From Pedobacter antarcticus (GTDB taxonomy: Bacteria; Bacteroidota; Bacteroidia; Sphingobacteriales; Sphingobacteriaceae): a stretch of DNA of 64,000 nucleotides. A program made the position numbers and the translations under genes. Positions 52,112-61,014 of this stretch are shown here, one piece after another (position 1 is the first letter of the stretch; the number at the start of each line of letters is the position of its first letter). Location of the stretch: contig NZ_FONS01000002.1 of the NCBI RefSeq assembly GCF_900112985.1, positions 62,001 through 126,000 of the forward strand. Direction: 5' to 3'. The notes beneath the pieces were generated by a model. The model searched no databases and had not been told where the DNA came from. It saw only the letters and a program-made list of their open reading frames with translations.

Positions 52112-52924
52112 TTATTTTAAAGCATTAAAAAAGTTAAACTCAGCACGAACCAGGAACATGTTTTTAGTAAAGCGGTTGTCCATTTTACCGGCTACTTCAA
52201 AGCGGTAACCCAGATCTATTCTTGTCCGGCTATTCAGGATAACCTGCAACGCAGGGGCCAGGTCAAGATAAGAATGTCCGGTTTCCGGATTGGTTTTACC
52301 CAACATTTCGAAATACAGGTTAAAGTTCGGCTGATTATAGTTTTTGTAGACAAAAGGTAGCATCAGATAACCAGAAGACAGGCTATAGCCCAGCATCTGG
52401 CTGGCAACCGGAAGATTTGGATTTCCCCGCAGCTCGCCCAGATCAAACGCCTTTGTATAACTTACTGTCGCTGAAAGTGCCAGTTTGTGAAGTAGCTGTG
52501 TAAAGATCAAACCTCCCTGGACACCACTATTGTCCCCTTCGAGGTTAATATCTTCGGTATAAACCTTTCTTTTACTGGTACTCAATCTTCCAAAAGCTGC
52601 AGCCCTGAAGTGCTGCTGCGCATCATCAATAGAAAGAAAACGGTATTTACCATAAAGACTTCCTCCCTCGAGCCTGTACCGGTTATCCATGTCCGACAAA
52701 AATGCCTGACCGTGAACCATCAGCTTTTTATTAAAGCTTAGCATGAGTTCAGGCATAGTTCGGTTTGCCCTGCTGTTAAAAGAACCCTCCTGGGTAACCC
52801 TTATACCGATAGATTTGGCGGCCATATTACTCGCAGGTTCCGTAAAAACATAAAGCTCCTGTGCGCGCAGCCCGGTTTGAAAAAGCAGCAACATTCCTAC
52901 TGCAACAAACAATAATTTCCTCAT
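52112..52924 (-). CDS. hypothetical outer-membrane beta-barrel-like protein
   Basis: This 270-residue exported protein was not assigned to a named family. It has a signal peptide (LFVAVGMLLLFQTGLRAQ). Many alternating amphipathic strands (ALSATVSYTKAFDLGE, YKNYNQPNFNLYFEML and the end KNMFLVRAEFNFFNALK) with a terminal aromatic residue pattern suggest an outer-membrane barrel. It sits between the HMA protein (nine-base gap) and DUF3347 (seven-base gap), so it probably belongs to the same metal-handling unit. Confidence 0.68.
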   Translation of the reverse strand: MRKLLFVAVGMLLLFQTGLRAQELYVFTEPASNMAAKSIGIRVTQEGSFNSRANRTMPELMLSFNKKLMVHGQAFLSDMDNRYRLEGGSLYGKYRFLSIDDAQQHFRAAAFGRLSTSKRKVYTEDINLEGDNSGVQGGLIFTQLLHKLALSATVSYTKAFDLGELRGNPNLPVASQMLGYSLSSGYLMLPFVYKNYNQPNFNLYFEMLGKTNPETGHSYLDLAPALQVILNSRTRIDLGYRFEVAGKMDNRFTKNMFLVRAEFNFFNALK

Positions 52925-52933
52925 CTCTGCGAC

Positions 52934-53473
52934 TTAAATACTCAGGTGATAAACCCTGGTTTCTTTACCCTGGATAACTTCTTTTCCCGTAGCATAACTG
53001 TCTACTTTAAGCTGAGCAGCTTTTTTACGGAATGCAGAGGAAGAAATAAAGTCTTTATCCAGTACCTTTACAACCACCGGACCATTCAGGGTTTTACTTT
53101 TTGCATTGACAATCCTGAATACTGTTCCATCGAGCTGAGCAAGCCCCTTTTCATCTATTGCTGTCTGATTGAAATGGATGGTAGCAGAAAGATCTCCGAT
53201 AGAGAAGCCCGCATCCTGAACTTTATTTTTAATTTGATCCAGGTTTACGTCCTGATCCTTTTTAAAATTGATGACAAATACATTCCGGTTTAGGTCCGGA
53301 GTAATATCTTCAATAAAACTCAGGCTTTTCAAAGAAGTTTCAGTTGCCCTGGAGCACATAGAGCACGTTAAACCGTTAACTTGCAGTTCAGCTTTTGAAA
53401 TTTCTTGTGCTGAAGTTTTTAAACCTGTAAATAATAATGCCGAAGCAGCTATTGCATATGCGATAAGTTTCAT
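52934..53473 (-). CDS. heavy-metal-associated (HMA) domain protein, exported
   Basis: This 179-residue protein has a signal peptide (LIAYAIAASALLFTGLKTSA) and one HMA domain, residues ~28-95. The metal-binding motif is LQVNGLTCSMCSRATETSL (CxxC), followed by DLNRNVFVINFKKDQDVNLD. The second half is unrecognised. It probably binds Cu(I) or another soft metal in the periplasm, but the metal cannot be identified by sequence. It leads a tightly spaced set with the barrel-like and DUF3347 genes. No pump gene is near. Confidence 0.84.
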   Translation of the reverse strand: MKLIAYAIAASALLFTGLKTSAQEISKAELQVNGLTCSMCSRATETSLKSLSFIEDITPDLNRNVFVINFKKDQDVNLDQIKNKVQDAGFSIGDLSATIHFNQTAIDEKGLAQLDGTVFRIVNAKSKTLNGPVVVKVLDKDFISSSAFRKKAAQLKVDSYATGKEVIQGKETRVYHLSI

Positions 53474-53653
53474 CTGTATATTTTTTAGAATGATCCTGTC
53501 TGGGTTACAAAATCTGGATTTAGCCTATATCCGACCAGTTTTTGACGTAAGAAAACGACGGTATAAGTTCAGACTTAAAGTCCTGACAGTTTAAATAATT
53601 GAATTGAAAGAGAGGTTCAGAAAAGGAACCTTAACAAGCAAAATATTCCTGGT

Positions 53654-54052
53654 CTAATTCCGGAATACACAATTATAGGCATACAGAGAAACTCTACTGG
53701 ATAAAGGGGGTACTTTATCTGCCTTTCCACTAAATAATACTGGTAATACTGCACGAATCATTTCTGAAAGAAATGGTGCAAGGAATAAAGTTACGCCATA
53801 ATTTTTAGGCAGGCTAACTTTAACTCCGGATTCATGGCTGTCTTTAATCTTCGCATCAACCGCTGTATTTTTACAGCAGGTATTAGTTTGATCAGGCTTC
53901 TCTGAGGCCTTACAACCTTTACAGTGTTCCTTTGCAGTAAACTGGACAGCAGCGAGATCACCCCCGCAGAAATGCAGGCTAAGGGCTATACCAATTACGC
54001 TAATCAGGTAAACGGCACATAAACCCATGGCTATTTTTTGTCTCAGTTTCAT
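53654..54052 (-). CDS. HYC_CC_PP family protein
   Basis: This 132-residue protein has an N-terminal membrane helix (MGLCAVYLISVIGIALSLHF) and a cysteine cluster characteristic of the family. Visible motifs are LHFCGG, HCKGCKASEKPD, NTCCKN and a PP in DKVPPLSS. The aromatic in the first motif is Phe (HFC) rather than Tyr (HYC). The cysteines suggest metal binding. A consensus promoter ends six bases before the ATG. An upstream TTG frame start at 54061 overlaps the promoter box and is not used. It lies 180 bp before the HMA gene. Confidence 0.83.
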   Translation of the reverse strand: MKLRQKIAMGLCAVYLISVIGIALSLHFCGGDLAAVQFTAKEHCKGCKASEKPDQTNTCCKNTAVDAKIKDSHESGVKVSLPKNYGVTLFLAPFLSEMIRAVLPVLFSGKADKVPPLSSRVSLYAYNCVFRN

Positions 54053-54058
54053 GATATG

Positions 54059-54090
54059 CAAATGTAGGGGATATAACGAGTAATTCCAAA
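54059..54090 (-). promoter_or_regulatory. consensus promoter TTTG-N20-TACATTTG of the HYC_CC_PP gene
   Basis: On the minus strand, TTTG (54090-54087) is followed by 20 bp and then TACATTTG (54066-54059). The box ends only six bases before the ATG, so the leader would be about three bases. Confidence 0.72.
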
Positions 54091-54212
54091 TAAGCTAATT
54101 AGCTTTAAACCCATCAGGTTAAGGTTATAGTCATTGCAGGGACATATAAAATGACTAATAATTTGTATTCCCCTCCATTCAGCTGTAAATTCGTTAAAAT
54201 TTCAAGGCCTTT

Positions 54213-54932
54213 ATGAAATACATCTATACCTTTTTACTCTGCTGTTTGCTTGGACAGGCTTACGCTGCAAAACCAATTCACCAGTACATCAGGATTAATA
54301 CCGCAGATGGCGAAATTATCATCATGCTTTATAACAGCACGCCAAAACACAGGGACAATATGGTAAAACTGGCTAAAAGCGGGTTCTATAACGGAACCTT
54401 GTTCCACCGGGTAATAGCCGGATTTATGATTCAGGGTGGAGATCCTAACTCCAAAGCAGCAAAGCCAGAAGCCGAATTAGGCGAGGGAGATACAGGATAC
54501 ACGGTTGACGCAGAATTCAGAGACAGCCTCTTCCATAAAAAAGGAGTCCTTGCTGCGGCAAGAGACAACAATCCGGCAAAAGCATCAAGTGGTTGTCAGT
54601 TTTACCTCGTACAAGGTAAGATATTCAGCCCGGCAGGGCTGGACAGCCTGGAGAACGGCCGTTTAAAATTTAAAATCCCCGCATACCAACGTGAAATCTA
54701 TCAGACCGTAGGCGGAACGCCTCATCTGGATAGAAATTATACTGTATATGGTGAAATTATTACGGGTATAGCCGTGCTGGATAAGATCGCAGCCTGTCAG
54801 ACGGGACCAGATAACAGACCTGTGTCTAATCAGGAAATGCAGGTAAGCCTATTAAAAAGAAGACAGGCAAGAAAGCTGGAACGGACTATGAAACGTTCGC
54901 CAGAAATTAAGCCAATAGCTTTTAATGTTTAA
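54213..54932 (+). CDS. cyclophilin-type peptidyl-prolyl cis-trans isomerase, exported
   Basis: This 239-residue PPIase has a signal peptide (YIYTFLLCCLLGQAYAAK) and the cyclophilin core. RINTADGEIIIMLYNSTPKH is followed by the active-site FHRVIAGFMIQGGDPNSKAA, with the catalytic Arg. ASSGCQFYLVQGKIF and HLDRNYTVYGEIITGIAVLD complete it. It assists folding of exported proteins. A C-terminal basic extension (KRRQARKLERTMKRSP) is unusual. The exoIII gene begins 13 bases after its stop. Confidence 0.93.
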   Translation: MKYIYTFLLCCLLGQAYAAKPIHQYIRINTADGEIIIMLYNSTPKHRDNMVKLAKSGFYNGTLFHRVIAGFMIQGGDPNSKAAKPEAELGEGDTGYTVDAEFRDSLFHKKGVLAAARDNNPAKASSGCQFYLVQGKIFSPAGLDSLENGRLKFKIPAYQREIYQTVGGTPHLDRNYTVYGEIITGIAVLDKIAACQTGPDNRPVSNQEMQVSLLKRRQARKLERTMKRSPEIKPIAFNV

Positions 54933-54945
54933 AATAACCTATAAA

Positions 54946-55722
54946 ATGAAGATAATCACTTATAATGTGAACGGAATACGTTCTGCTTCCACCAAGAATT
55001 TTTTCGGCTGGCTGCAATCCACAGATGCAGATATGGTTTGTTTGCAGGAGGTAAAAGCAATGCCGGAACAAATCCCGGAGATTATAGCCCTGATTGAAAG
55101 CCTGGGATATCATCATTACTGGTTCTGTGCGGAAAAAAAAGGATACAGCGGTGTTGCATTACTAACGAAGATCAAACCGCTCCACGTTGAATACGGTTGC
55201 GGAGAGGAATGGATTGATAAAGAAGGCCGCATTTTAAGAGCCGATTTCGAAGACTTTTCATTGATGAGCGTGTATTTGCCGTCTGGATCGTCCGGTGATG
55301 AGAGACAGGCTAAAAAGTATGTTTTCATGGATTTTTTTGAGCAATACATCACCAATCTGCGCCTAACGCATCCGAACCTGATCATTTCCGGAGACTATAA
55401 CATCTGTCACTCGGCAATTGATATTCATAACCCTAAGTCAAATGCGAAATCTTCCGGGTTTTTACCAGAAGAAAGAGCATGGATGGATTTACTCGTTGGC
55501 AGTGGTCTGACCGACACTTTCCGTCATTTCAATAAAGATCCCCATCATTATACCTGGTGGAGCTACCGAGCCGGATCAAGAGCGAAGAACCTCGGTTGGC
55601 GTATTGATTACCACCTTACTACCCCACCGATGCTGGAAAGACTTAAAAATGTACGTATTCTACCCGACGCTATCCATTCTGATCATTGTCCGGTTTTACT
55701 CGAGCTGGAAAGCAAAACATAA
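54946..55722 (+). CDS. xth: exodeoxyribonuclease III (AP endonuclease family 1)
   Basis: This repair nuclease of 258 residues acts at abasic sites and 3' ends. Motifs in order are TYNVNGIRSASTK, DADMVCLQEVKA (metal-binding Glu), the Tyr context SLMSVYLPSGS, ISGDYNICHSAIDI (Asp/Asn), and WRIDYHLTTP plus the final SDHCPV with the catalytic His. An in-frame ATG at 54925 overlaps the PPIase gene and adds seven residues; MKIITYNVNGIRS is the typical family start. It is probably cotranscribed with the PPIase. Confidence 0.94.
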   Translation: MKIITYNVNGIRSASTKNFFGWLQSTDADMVCLQEVKAMPEQIPEIIALIESLGYHHYWFCAEKKGYSGVALLTKIKPLHVEYGCGEEWIDKEGRILRADFEDFSLMSVYLPSGSSGDERQAKKYVFMDFFEQYITNLRLTHPNLIISGDYNICHSAIDIHNPKSNAKSSGFLPEERAWMDLLVGSGLTDTFRHFNKDPHHYTWWSYRAGSRAKNLGWRIDYHLTTPPMLERLKNVRILPDAIHSDHCPVLLELESKT

Positions 55723-55742
55723 CAATTAAACAAGCTAAAAGC

Positions 55743-56306
55743 TTAAAAATAAACAATGGTATCCGGCGTAAGGCAACAATCCAGCCGGATATCATTTTCA
55801 TGCACGTCGCTGATTTCTCCTTCAGGTGCAAAAAATGAGACCCCAACTTTAAGGGCTCCGGAAGTCTCCAGAAAACGATCATAGAATCCCTTTCCATATC
55901 CTACGCGATAACCATGCACATCTACTGCGAGCAAAGGCACTAAGACAAGATCAATTTCTGCTGAGTATTCCTGGTCGTCTATAGGTTCCCAAATCTGAAA
56001 CTTATTTTTCTGAAGCATTTCCCTCCCGGCAAAAACATGGTGTGTCATCAAAAAAGTTTCAAAATCTGCCCGCGGGATTACTATCTTAATTTTAGGATGC
56101 TCAAGCTGAAGCCAGTCAATAAAAAGGAAGGTATCGGGTTCATTTTTATCTTCAATCGGCAAAAAAAGATGAATGGTGTGGATCCCTGAAAAATCCAGTC
56201 TGCAGAATTGTTCAAGCAGTTTTTCATTGAGCAGGCGAATATTTTCGGGGTTCAGCGTTTTTCGACGCAGCAATTCCTGCTTTCTGATCAAAGATTTAAG
56301 TGCCAT
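55743..56306 (-). CDS. 5-formyltetrahydrofolate cyclo-ligase
   Basis: The enzyme uses ATP to convert 5-formyl-THF to 5,10-methenyl-THF. From the chosen ATG (MALKSLIRKQELLRRKTL) it has 187 residues. The C-terminal signature VHGYRVGYGKGFYDRFLE holds the ATP-binding glycine loop, and VLVPLLAVD and FLPIEDKNEPDTF precede it. A frame start 17 codons upstream lies before the promoter box. The box TATCTTTG ends three bases before this ATG. It converges with the exoIII gene. Confidence 0.9.
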   Translation of the reverse strand: MALKSLIRKQELLRRKTLNPENIRLLNEKLLEQFCRLDFSGIHTIHLFLPIEDKNEPDTFLFIDWLQLEHPKIKIVIPRADFETFLMTHHVFAGREMLQKNKFQIWEPIDDQEYSAEIDLVLVPLLAVDVHGYRVGYGKGFYDRFLETSGALKVGVSFFAPEGEISDVHENDIRLDCCLTPDTIVYF

Positions 56307-56309
56307 ACT

Positions 56310-56317
56310 CAAAGATA
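56310..56317 (-). promoter_or_regulatory. -7 promoter box (TATCTTTG) immediately before the 5-FTHF cyclo-ligase gene
   Basis: This exact TAnnTTTG match on the minus strand ends three bases before the ATG, predicting a leaderless mRNA. No -33 TTTG is found at 19-21 bp. Confidence 0.45.
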
Positions 56318-56331
56318 AACAGAAATGGCCT

Positions 56332-56366
56332 AAAAAAAATATGGCTTCGGGAACCACTCCGAAGCC
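56332..56366 (-). terminator. terminator of efp
   Basis: GGCTTCGG pairs with CCGAAGCC around an eight-base loop, followed on the minus strand by AT and T8. It lies 38 bases after the efp stop and just upstream of the next gene's promoter box. Confidence 0.85.
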
Positions 56367-56404
56367 AAAATCAACCTAAACCTAAAACTAAACTATGAAA
56401 ATTC

Positions 56405-56965
56405 TTACTTTACTCTTTCAACATATTCACTTGTGCGGGTATCAACACGAATTTTATCGCCCTGATTAATAAACATGGGGACTTTAATCTCCACACCCGT
56501 CTCAACAGTTGCATATTTCAATGCGTTTGTTGAAGTATCACCTTTGACAGCTGGTTCCGTATAGGTAATTTCCAGCTCTACATGAGAAGGTGTCTGCGCC
56601 ATAATCGGCTCCTCACTTTCAAATGCGATGATTACATTCATTCCTTCTTTCAAAAATTTAACAGATTCTCCGAACAACGTTCTGGGTATGTTAAACTGTT
56701 CAAAAGAAGTGTTATCCATTACCACCAGAAATTCTCCATCTTCATACAGATATTGATAGTCACTGGTTTCAACGCGGCAAATAGATACTTCTTCATCAGT
56801 ACGGAATCTATATTCAACAAGTTTCCCTGTTTTGATATTTCGCATCTTAGCCTGGTAAAAAGCTCTCAGGTTTCCGGGCGTACGGTGAAGAAACTCTTCG
56901 ACCTGTACTAACTCACCATTGAAACGCAAAATATTACCACTTTTTACTTCTGATGCTTTTGCCAT
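56405..56965 (-). CDS. efp: translation elongation factor P
   Basis: EF-P binds ribosomes stalled at consecutive prolines and promotes peptide bond formation. The 186 residues have the three-domain EF-P layout, with VKSGNILRFNGELVQVEEF at the start and VETGVEIKVPMFINQGDKIR at the end. The domain I loop that contacts the P-site tRNA reads HRTPGNLRAFYQ; aligned to E. coli PGKGQAF, the tip residue is Asn32 instead of the modified Lys34. A consensus promoter lies at 57042-57012. It is a single gene. Confidence 0.95.
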   Translation of the reverse strand: MAKASEVKSGNILRFNGELVQVEEFLHRTPGNLRAFYQAKMRNIKTGKLVEYRFRTDEEVSICRVETSDYQYLYEDGEFLVVMDNTSFEQFNIPRTLFGESVKFLKEGMNVIIAFESEEPIMAQTPSHVELEITYTEPAVKGDTSTNALKYATVETGVEIKVPMFINQGDKIRVDTRTSEYVERVK

Positions 56966-57011
56966 TTTAATTGAAATTTAAGCTTACAATCTTTAGCGCC
57001 ATTTCGTGCCG

Positions 57012-57042
57012 CAAAGGTAAAGACAAATTATGAATTCTACAA
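57012..57042 (-). promoter_or_regulatory. promoter TTG-N20-TACCTTTG of efp
   Basis: On the minus strand, TTG (57042-57040) is followed by 20 bp and then TACCTTTG (57019-57012). The ATG follows 46 bases later, giving a leader of about 43 bases. Confidence 0.68.
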
Positions 57043-57122
57043 TACTAATATTTAAATATTCTTTTAAATGCATTTGGGTGCTCTAACATGACATTTGTCT
57101 TGCAATTTGACCCCTAATACAG

Positions 57123-57740
57123 CTATTTATAATCAGAAATCTGCAGGTGATGATCGCAAAATTTATACTCATTCTCCTGATTTGACCCAATGATCACCAT
57201 CTTTTTTGCTGCAAACTGCGCAATGAGGTCCTGATACCAACTCACACCCTGAACATCAAGATTAGAGGTCGGTTCGTCCAGCAATAGCAAAGGAGCATCT
57301 GTACAGCAAGCCAGCGCCAGTTTCGTTCTTTGCTTCATTCCAGAAGAGAAATATTTAAGAGCTTTGTCTTCCGAACGGCTCAATCCCAGGAGATCCAGAA
57401 CAGCCCTCAAATTGAGACCCGGAATGAGATCTTTAAACTTGAAATGAAACGCAATTGTCTCCTGTAGGGTGAACTCCTCAACCAGATCTAAATAGGGTGC
57501 AGCAAAGCTACTTTGACGATACCATTCGGCTTCCGGGATAGCAATACCATCTGCGGAATAAGAAACCTCACCTTCGGACGGAGACAGATTACCAAGAATC
57601 AGGCTAAGTAAAGTCGATTTACCTGAACCATTTGGACCCAGAATGGCGTATTTCTGACCACCAGCAAACGTATAGCTGATATCTCTGAATATCCACTCCT
57701 GGTTAAACCTTCTGCCCGCTGCCGATAGCTTAATATCCAT
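57123..57740 (-). CDS. ABC transporter ATP-binding protein, orphan
   Basis: This 205-residue nucleotide-binding domain has Walker A (ILGPNGSGKSTLLSLI), the signature variant YFSSGMKQRTKLALA, Walker B (PLLLLDEPTSNLD) and a short H-loop region in which the usual His is not evident (VIIGSNQENEY). No permease gene lies nearby, so its partner is unknown; its form (GMKQRT) is typical of export-type ATPases. It follows lpxA by two bases and is the last gene of the lipid A operon. Confidence 0.9.
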   Translation of the reverse strand: MDIKLSAAGRRFNQEWIFRDISYTFAGGQKYAILGPNGSGKSTLLSLILGNLSPSEGEVSYSADGIAIPEAEWYRQSSFAAPYLDLVEEFTLQETIAFHFKFKDLIPGLNLRAVLDLLGLSRSEDKALKYFSSGMKQRTKLALACCTDAPLLLLDEPTSNLDVQGVSWYQDLIAQFAAKKMVIIGSNQENEYKFCDHHLQISDYK

Positions 57741-57742
57741 GC

Positions 57743-58528
57743 TTAGCTACCGGAACCGAAACCTTTCATCACACCCCTGTTAGAATTACGGATAAAATCA
57801 ACGATCTCATCCCTGATCTCTGTAGGTGCGAATTCAGCCTCAATTTTATCAAGTGCTTTAGTTACATTATTGTGCTTTACGAAAAGAACCCTGTAAATCT
57901 CCTGGATTTCGTTGATCTTCTCAGACGAAAACCCTCTTCTTCTAAGTCCTACAGAATTGATACCTGCATACGAAAGTGGTTCCCTTGCGGCTTTAACATA
58001 AGGAGGCACATCTTTACGTACCAGTGAACCACCGGTAATAAAGGCATGTGAACCTACTTTAACAAACTGATGAATAGCAACCAGCCCGGCAAGAACCACG
58101 TGGCTACCGATAGTAATATGGCCTGCCAGAGTCGTACTGTTAGAGAAAATACAGTAATCACCAACTTCGCAATCATGCGCAATATGGCTATAAGCCTGAA
58201 TCAGGCAGTGACTCCCGATTACAGTCTTCCATTTATCTTTAGTTCCACGATTAATCGTTACACATTCTCGGATAGTGGTATAATCACCAATCTCCGCAGT
58301 TGTAACTTCACCTGCGAACTTTAAATCCTGAGGAACACCGGAAATTACAGATCCTGGAAAAATATTACAGTTTTTTCCTATCCGCGCACCATCCATGATG
58401 ACGACATTTGACGCAATCCATGTTCCGTCTCCGATCACAACGTCTTTGTGAATCACAGAAAAAGGTTCAATGGTTACATTTTTACCGATTTTTGCATCCG
58501 GATGTATATAGGCTAAGGGTTGTATCAT
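57743..58528 (-). CDS. lpxA: UDP-N-acetylglucosamine acyltransferase
   Basis: LpxA adds a 3-hydroxyacyl chain to UDP-GlcNAc, the first step of lipid A synthesis. The 261 residues start with hexapeptide repeats of the left-handed beta-helix (IHPDAKIGKNVTIEPFSVIH). GSVISGVPQDLKFAGE, the catalytic His region AYSHIAHDCEVGDYC and the LpxA hallmark GLVAIHQFVKVGSHAFITGG follow. The C-terminal helical part (RGFSSEKINEIQEIYRVLF) is also typical. It overlaps the LpxC-FabZ gene by four bases. Confidence 0.95.
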   Translation of the reverse strand: MIQPLAYIHPDAKIGKNVTIEPFSVIHKDVVIGDGTWIASNVVIMDGARIGKNCNIFPGSVISGVPQDLKFAGEVTTAEIGDYTTIRECVTINRGTKDKWKTVIGSHCLIQAYSHIAHDCEVGDYCIFSNSTTLAGHITIGSHVVLAGLVAIHQFVKVGSHAFITGGSLVRKDVPPYVKAAREPLSYAGINSVGLRRRGFSSEKINEIQEIYRVLFVKHNNVTKALDKIEAEFAPTEIRDEIVDFIRNSNRGVMKGFGSGS

Positions 58529-59937
58529 GATACGCGTTCGCTTTCTTTAACTTTTGAAATTTGTGCCATCATTTCGGCTTCCACAACAACTTTCTCACCC
58601 ACCATTCCGACACCTTTCATTTGCGCGATACCCCTGCGGATTGGCTCCATCAGATCGCATCTGAAAACGATAGTATCTCCAGGTAGTACCTGGGCACGGA
58701 AACGTACTTTATCTATTTTAAGGAAATAAGTCAGGTAGTTTCTTGGATCAGGAACAGTGCTGAGCACCAGGATTCCACCCGTTTGTGCCATAGCTTCGAT
58801 CTGAATTACGCCCGGTAAAACCGGAGCGCCAGGAAAATGCCCCTTAAAAAACTCTTCATTCATAGTAACGTTTTTTACGCCGACTACGTGTGTCTTTGAA
58901 AGTTCGAGGATCTTATCGATAAATAGAAAGGGTTGTCTGTGTGGCAGAATATCCATGATCTGAACCACGTCATACAAAGGTTTCACCCCAGGATCATAAA
59001 CGTGCTGCACTTTTTTGTTTTTTTCTTTTTTAATTGCTGCTTTAATCTTTTTAGCAAAGGCAACATTAGCTGCGTGTCCCGGACGGGCAGCCATAATATG
59101 ACCTTTCAGGTGCATCCCCACAAGGGCAAGATCACCAATCATATCTAATAATTTATGTCTTGCGGGTTCATTCTGATAACGCAGTTCCATATTATTCAGG
59201 ACACCCTGAGGAGCTACGTCAATTTTTTCCCTGTGAAATATTTTAGCCAGGTGATCCAGTTCTTCCCTGGTCACTTCTTTATCTACGATAACGATAGCGT
59301 TATTTAAGTCACCGCCTTTGATCAGATTATTCTGCAGCTGATATTCAAGCTCATGCAGGAAACAAAAGGTCCGGCAGGATGCGATTTCGTTCTTAAATTC
59401 TGCAATACTTGGAATCACTGCATGCTGACTCCCAAGTACAGGTGAATTATAATCAATCATACAGGTAAACCTGTAATCATCAAGCGGCATTGCTACGATT
59501 TCTACCTTACGTTCTGCTTCTGTATAAATAATATTGTGCGGAATCTGGAAGTATTCACGATCTACACTTTGCGCGATTATTCCGGCTCTTTCCAAAGCCT
59601 CTACAAAAAGAATAGCGCTGCCATCCATAATCGGCGTTTCAGGCCCATCAAGCTTCATCAGCACATTATCCAGATCCATACCCACCAGAGATGCCATTAC
59701 ATGCTCTACCGTACTGATACTTGCTCCATTCTGGCTAATTGTCGTACCTCTTGCCGTGTCCGTAACATTATCGCAGTCTGCATCTACGATCGGTTCTCCA
59801 GGAAGATCCGTTCGCTGGAATTTGAACCCGTGATTTTCAGGTGCCGGACAAAAAGTCAAAGTGACATTAGCTCCTGTATGCAGACCTACGCCCTTTACAG
59901 AAACTTCGCTTTTAATGGTTTTTTGTTTAACGTTCAT
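58525..59937 (-). CDS. lpxC-fabZ: fused UDP-3-O-acyl-GlcNAc deacetylase / 3-hydroxyacyl-ACP dehydratase
   Basis: One 470-residue protein joins two enzymes. Residues ~1-310 are LpxC, the zinc deacetylase committing to lipid A (GVGLHTGANVTLTF, VEHVMASLVGMDLDNV with a zinc His, and ARHKLLDMIGDLALVG with the other His and Asp). Residues ~325-470 are FabZ, with ILPHRQPFLFIDKI and GHFPGAPVLPGVIQIEAMAQ, containing the catalytic His and Glu. This fusion is a feature of Bacteroidota and Chlorobi. It lies 26 bp after lpxD and overlaps lpxA. Confidence 0.96.
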   Translation of the reverse strand: MNVKQKTIKSEVSVKGVGLHTGANVTLTFCPAPENHGFKFQRTDLPGEPIVDADCDNVTDTARGTTISQNGASISTVEHVMASLVGMDLDNVLMKLDGPETPIMDGSAILFVEALERAGIIAQSVDREYFQIPHNIIYTEAERKVEIVAMPLDDYRFTCMIDYNSPVLGSQHAVIPSIAEFKNEIASCRTFCFLHELEYQLQNNLIKGGDLNNAIVIVDKEVTREELDHLAKIFHREKIDVAPQGVLNNMELRYQNEPARHKLLDMIGDLALVGMHLKGHIMAARPGHAANVAFAKKIKAAIKKEKNKKVQHVYDPGVKPLYDVVQIMDILPHRQPFLFIDKILELSKTHVVGVKNVTMNEEFFKGHFPGAPVLPGVIQIEAMAQTGGILVLSTVPDPRNYLTYFLKIDKVRFRAQVLPGDTIVFRCDLMEPIRRGIAQMKGVGMVGEKVVVEAEMMAQISKVKESERVS

Positions 59938-59963
59938 TATTGTTTTGTGTAGTTCTTTTATTA

Positions 59964-61010
59964 CTATGATTGGGGCGTGGTATTCAAGCTTGTTTCCAGC
60001 TTTGCGATTCTCTTTTCCATATCCGGAAGATGCCTGAAGAGTACAGATGCTCTCATCCAGTTACGGAGTGGCTGTGCAGGAGAACCATGCCATTGTTTGT
60101 TTTCCTCACTAATACTAAAATTAACCCCCGCCTGGGCACCCAATTGAGTTCCTTTCGCAAGTGATAAATGGCCTGCAATTCCTACCTGTCCGCCGACGAC
60201 AGAACGCTCCCCTACCTTGGTACTGCCAGAAATACCCGCTTGTGCGGCTACAACTGTGTTTTCACCTATTTCTACGTTATGTGCAACCTGAATCAGGTTG
60301 TCCAGCTTCACACCTTTACGGATAAAGGTAGAACCCATTGTTGCCCGGTCGACTGTCGTATTTGAACCAATCTCAACGTCATCTTCAATAACTACGTTTC
60401 CAATTTGCGGAATCTTACTGTAACTACCGTCAGGTTGAGGTGCAAATCCGAAACCATCGCTGCCAATCACTGTATTAGAGTGAATAATTACACGATTGCC
60501 GATCACAGAACGATTATATATTTTCACCCCTGGATGAAAAAAGCCGTTTGAGCCGATTACTGTATCAGCACCAATAAATACCTGGGGGAAAACTTTCGTG
60601 TTATCGCCAATGACTACATTTTCAGAAACATAGGCGAATGCACCAATAAATACATTTTTACCGATAGTAGCCGATGGGTGTACAAAAGAAGGCTGTTCTA
60701 TCCCGCTCTTCTCACTAACCATGGTCAGCGCCTCATTGTATTTCTCGAGTAATACCGAAAAAGCGCTATAAGGATCCTTAACCCGGACAAGCGTACAACT
60801 TAACTTATGGGCTGGCGCAAAATCCAGACTGACAATTACTACGGAAGCATTTGTCGAATATATATAATGTTCGTACTTAGGGTTCGACAGAAAACATAAG
60901 GTCCCTTTCTTTCCATCCTCTATTTTTGAAAGTTCAGAAACCACGGCGGTTTCATCTCCTTCAACTGTTCCACTTAAAAAGTCGCTTATCTGCTTGGCAG
61001 TAAATTGCAT
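59964..61010 (-). CDS. lpxD: UDP-3-O-(3-hydroxyacyl)glucosamine N-acyltransferase
   Basis: LpxD adds the N-linked acyl chain to the lipid A precursor. The 348 residues comprise the N-terminal uridine-binding domain ([39 protein letters not shown]). A long left-handed beta-helix follows ([40 protein letters not shown], and [20 protein letters not shown] with the catalytic His), then a C-terminal helix ([20 protein letters not shown]). It leads the lipid A operon. Its consensus promoter ends four bases before the ATG. Confidence 0.95.
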   Translation of the reverse strand: MQFTAKQISDFLSGTVEGDETAVVSELSKIEDGKKGTLCFLSNPKYEHYIYSTNASVVIVSLDFAPAHKLSCTLVRVKDPYSAFSVLLEKYNEALTMVSEKSGIEQPSFVHPSATIGKNVFIGAFAYVSENVVIGDNTKVFPQVFIGADTVIGSNGFFHPGVKIYNRSVIGNRVIIHSNTVIGSDGFGFAPQPDGSYSKIPQIGNVVIEDDVEIGSNTTVDRATMGSTFIRKGVKLDNLIQVAHNVEIGENTVVAAQAGISGSTKVGERSVVGGQVGIAGHLSLAKGTQLGAQAGVNFSISEENKQWHGSPAQPLRNWMRASVLFRHLPDMEKRIAKLETSLNTTPQS

Positions 61011-61014
61011 CCTA

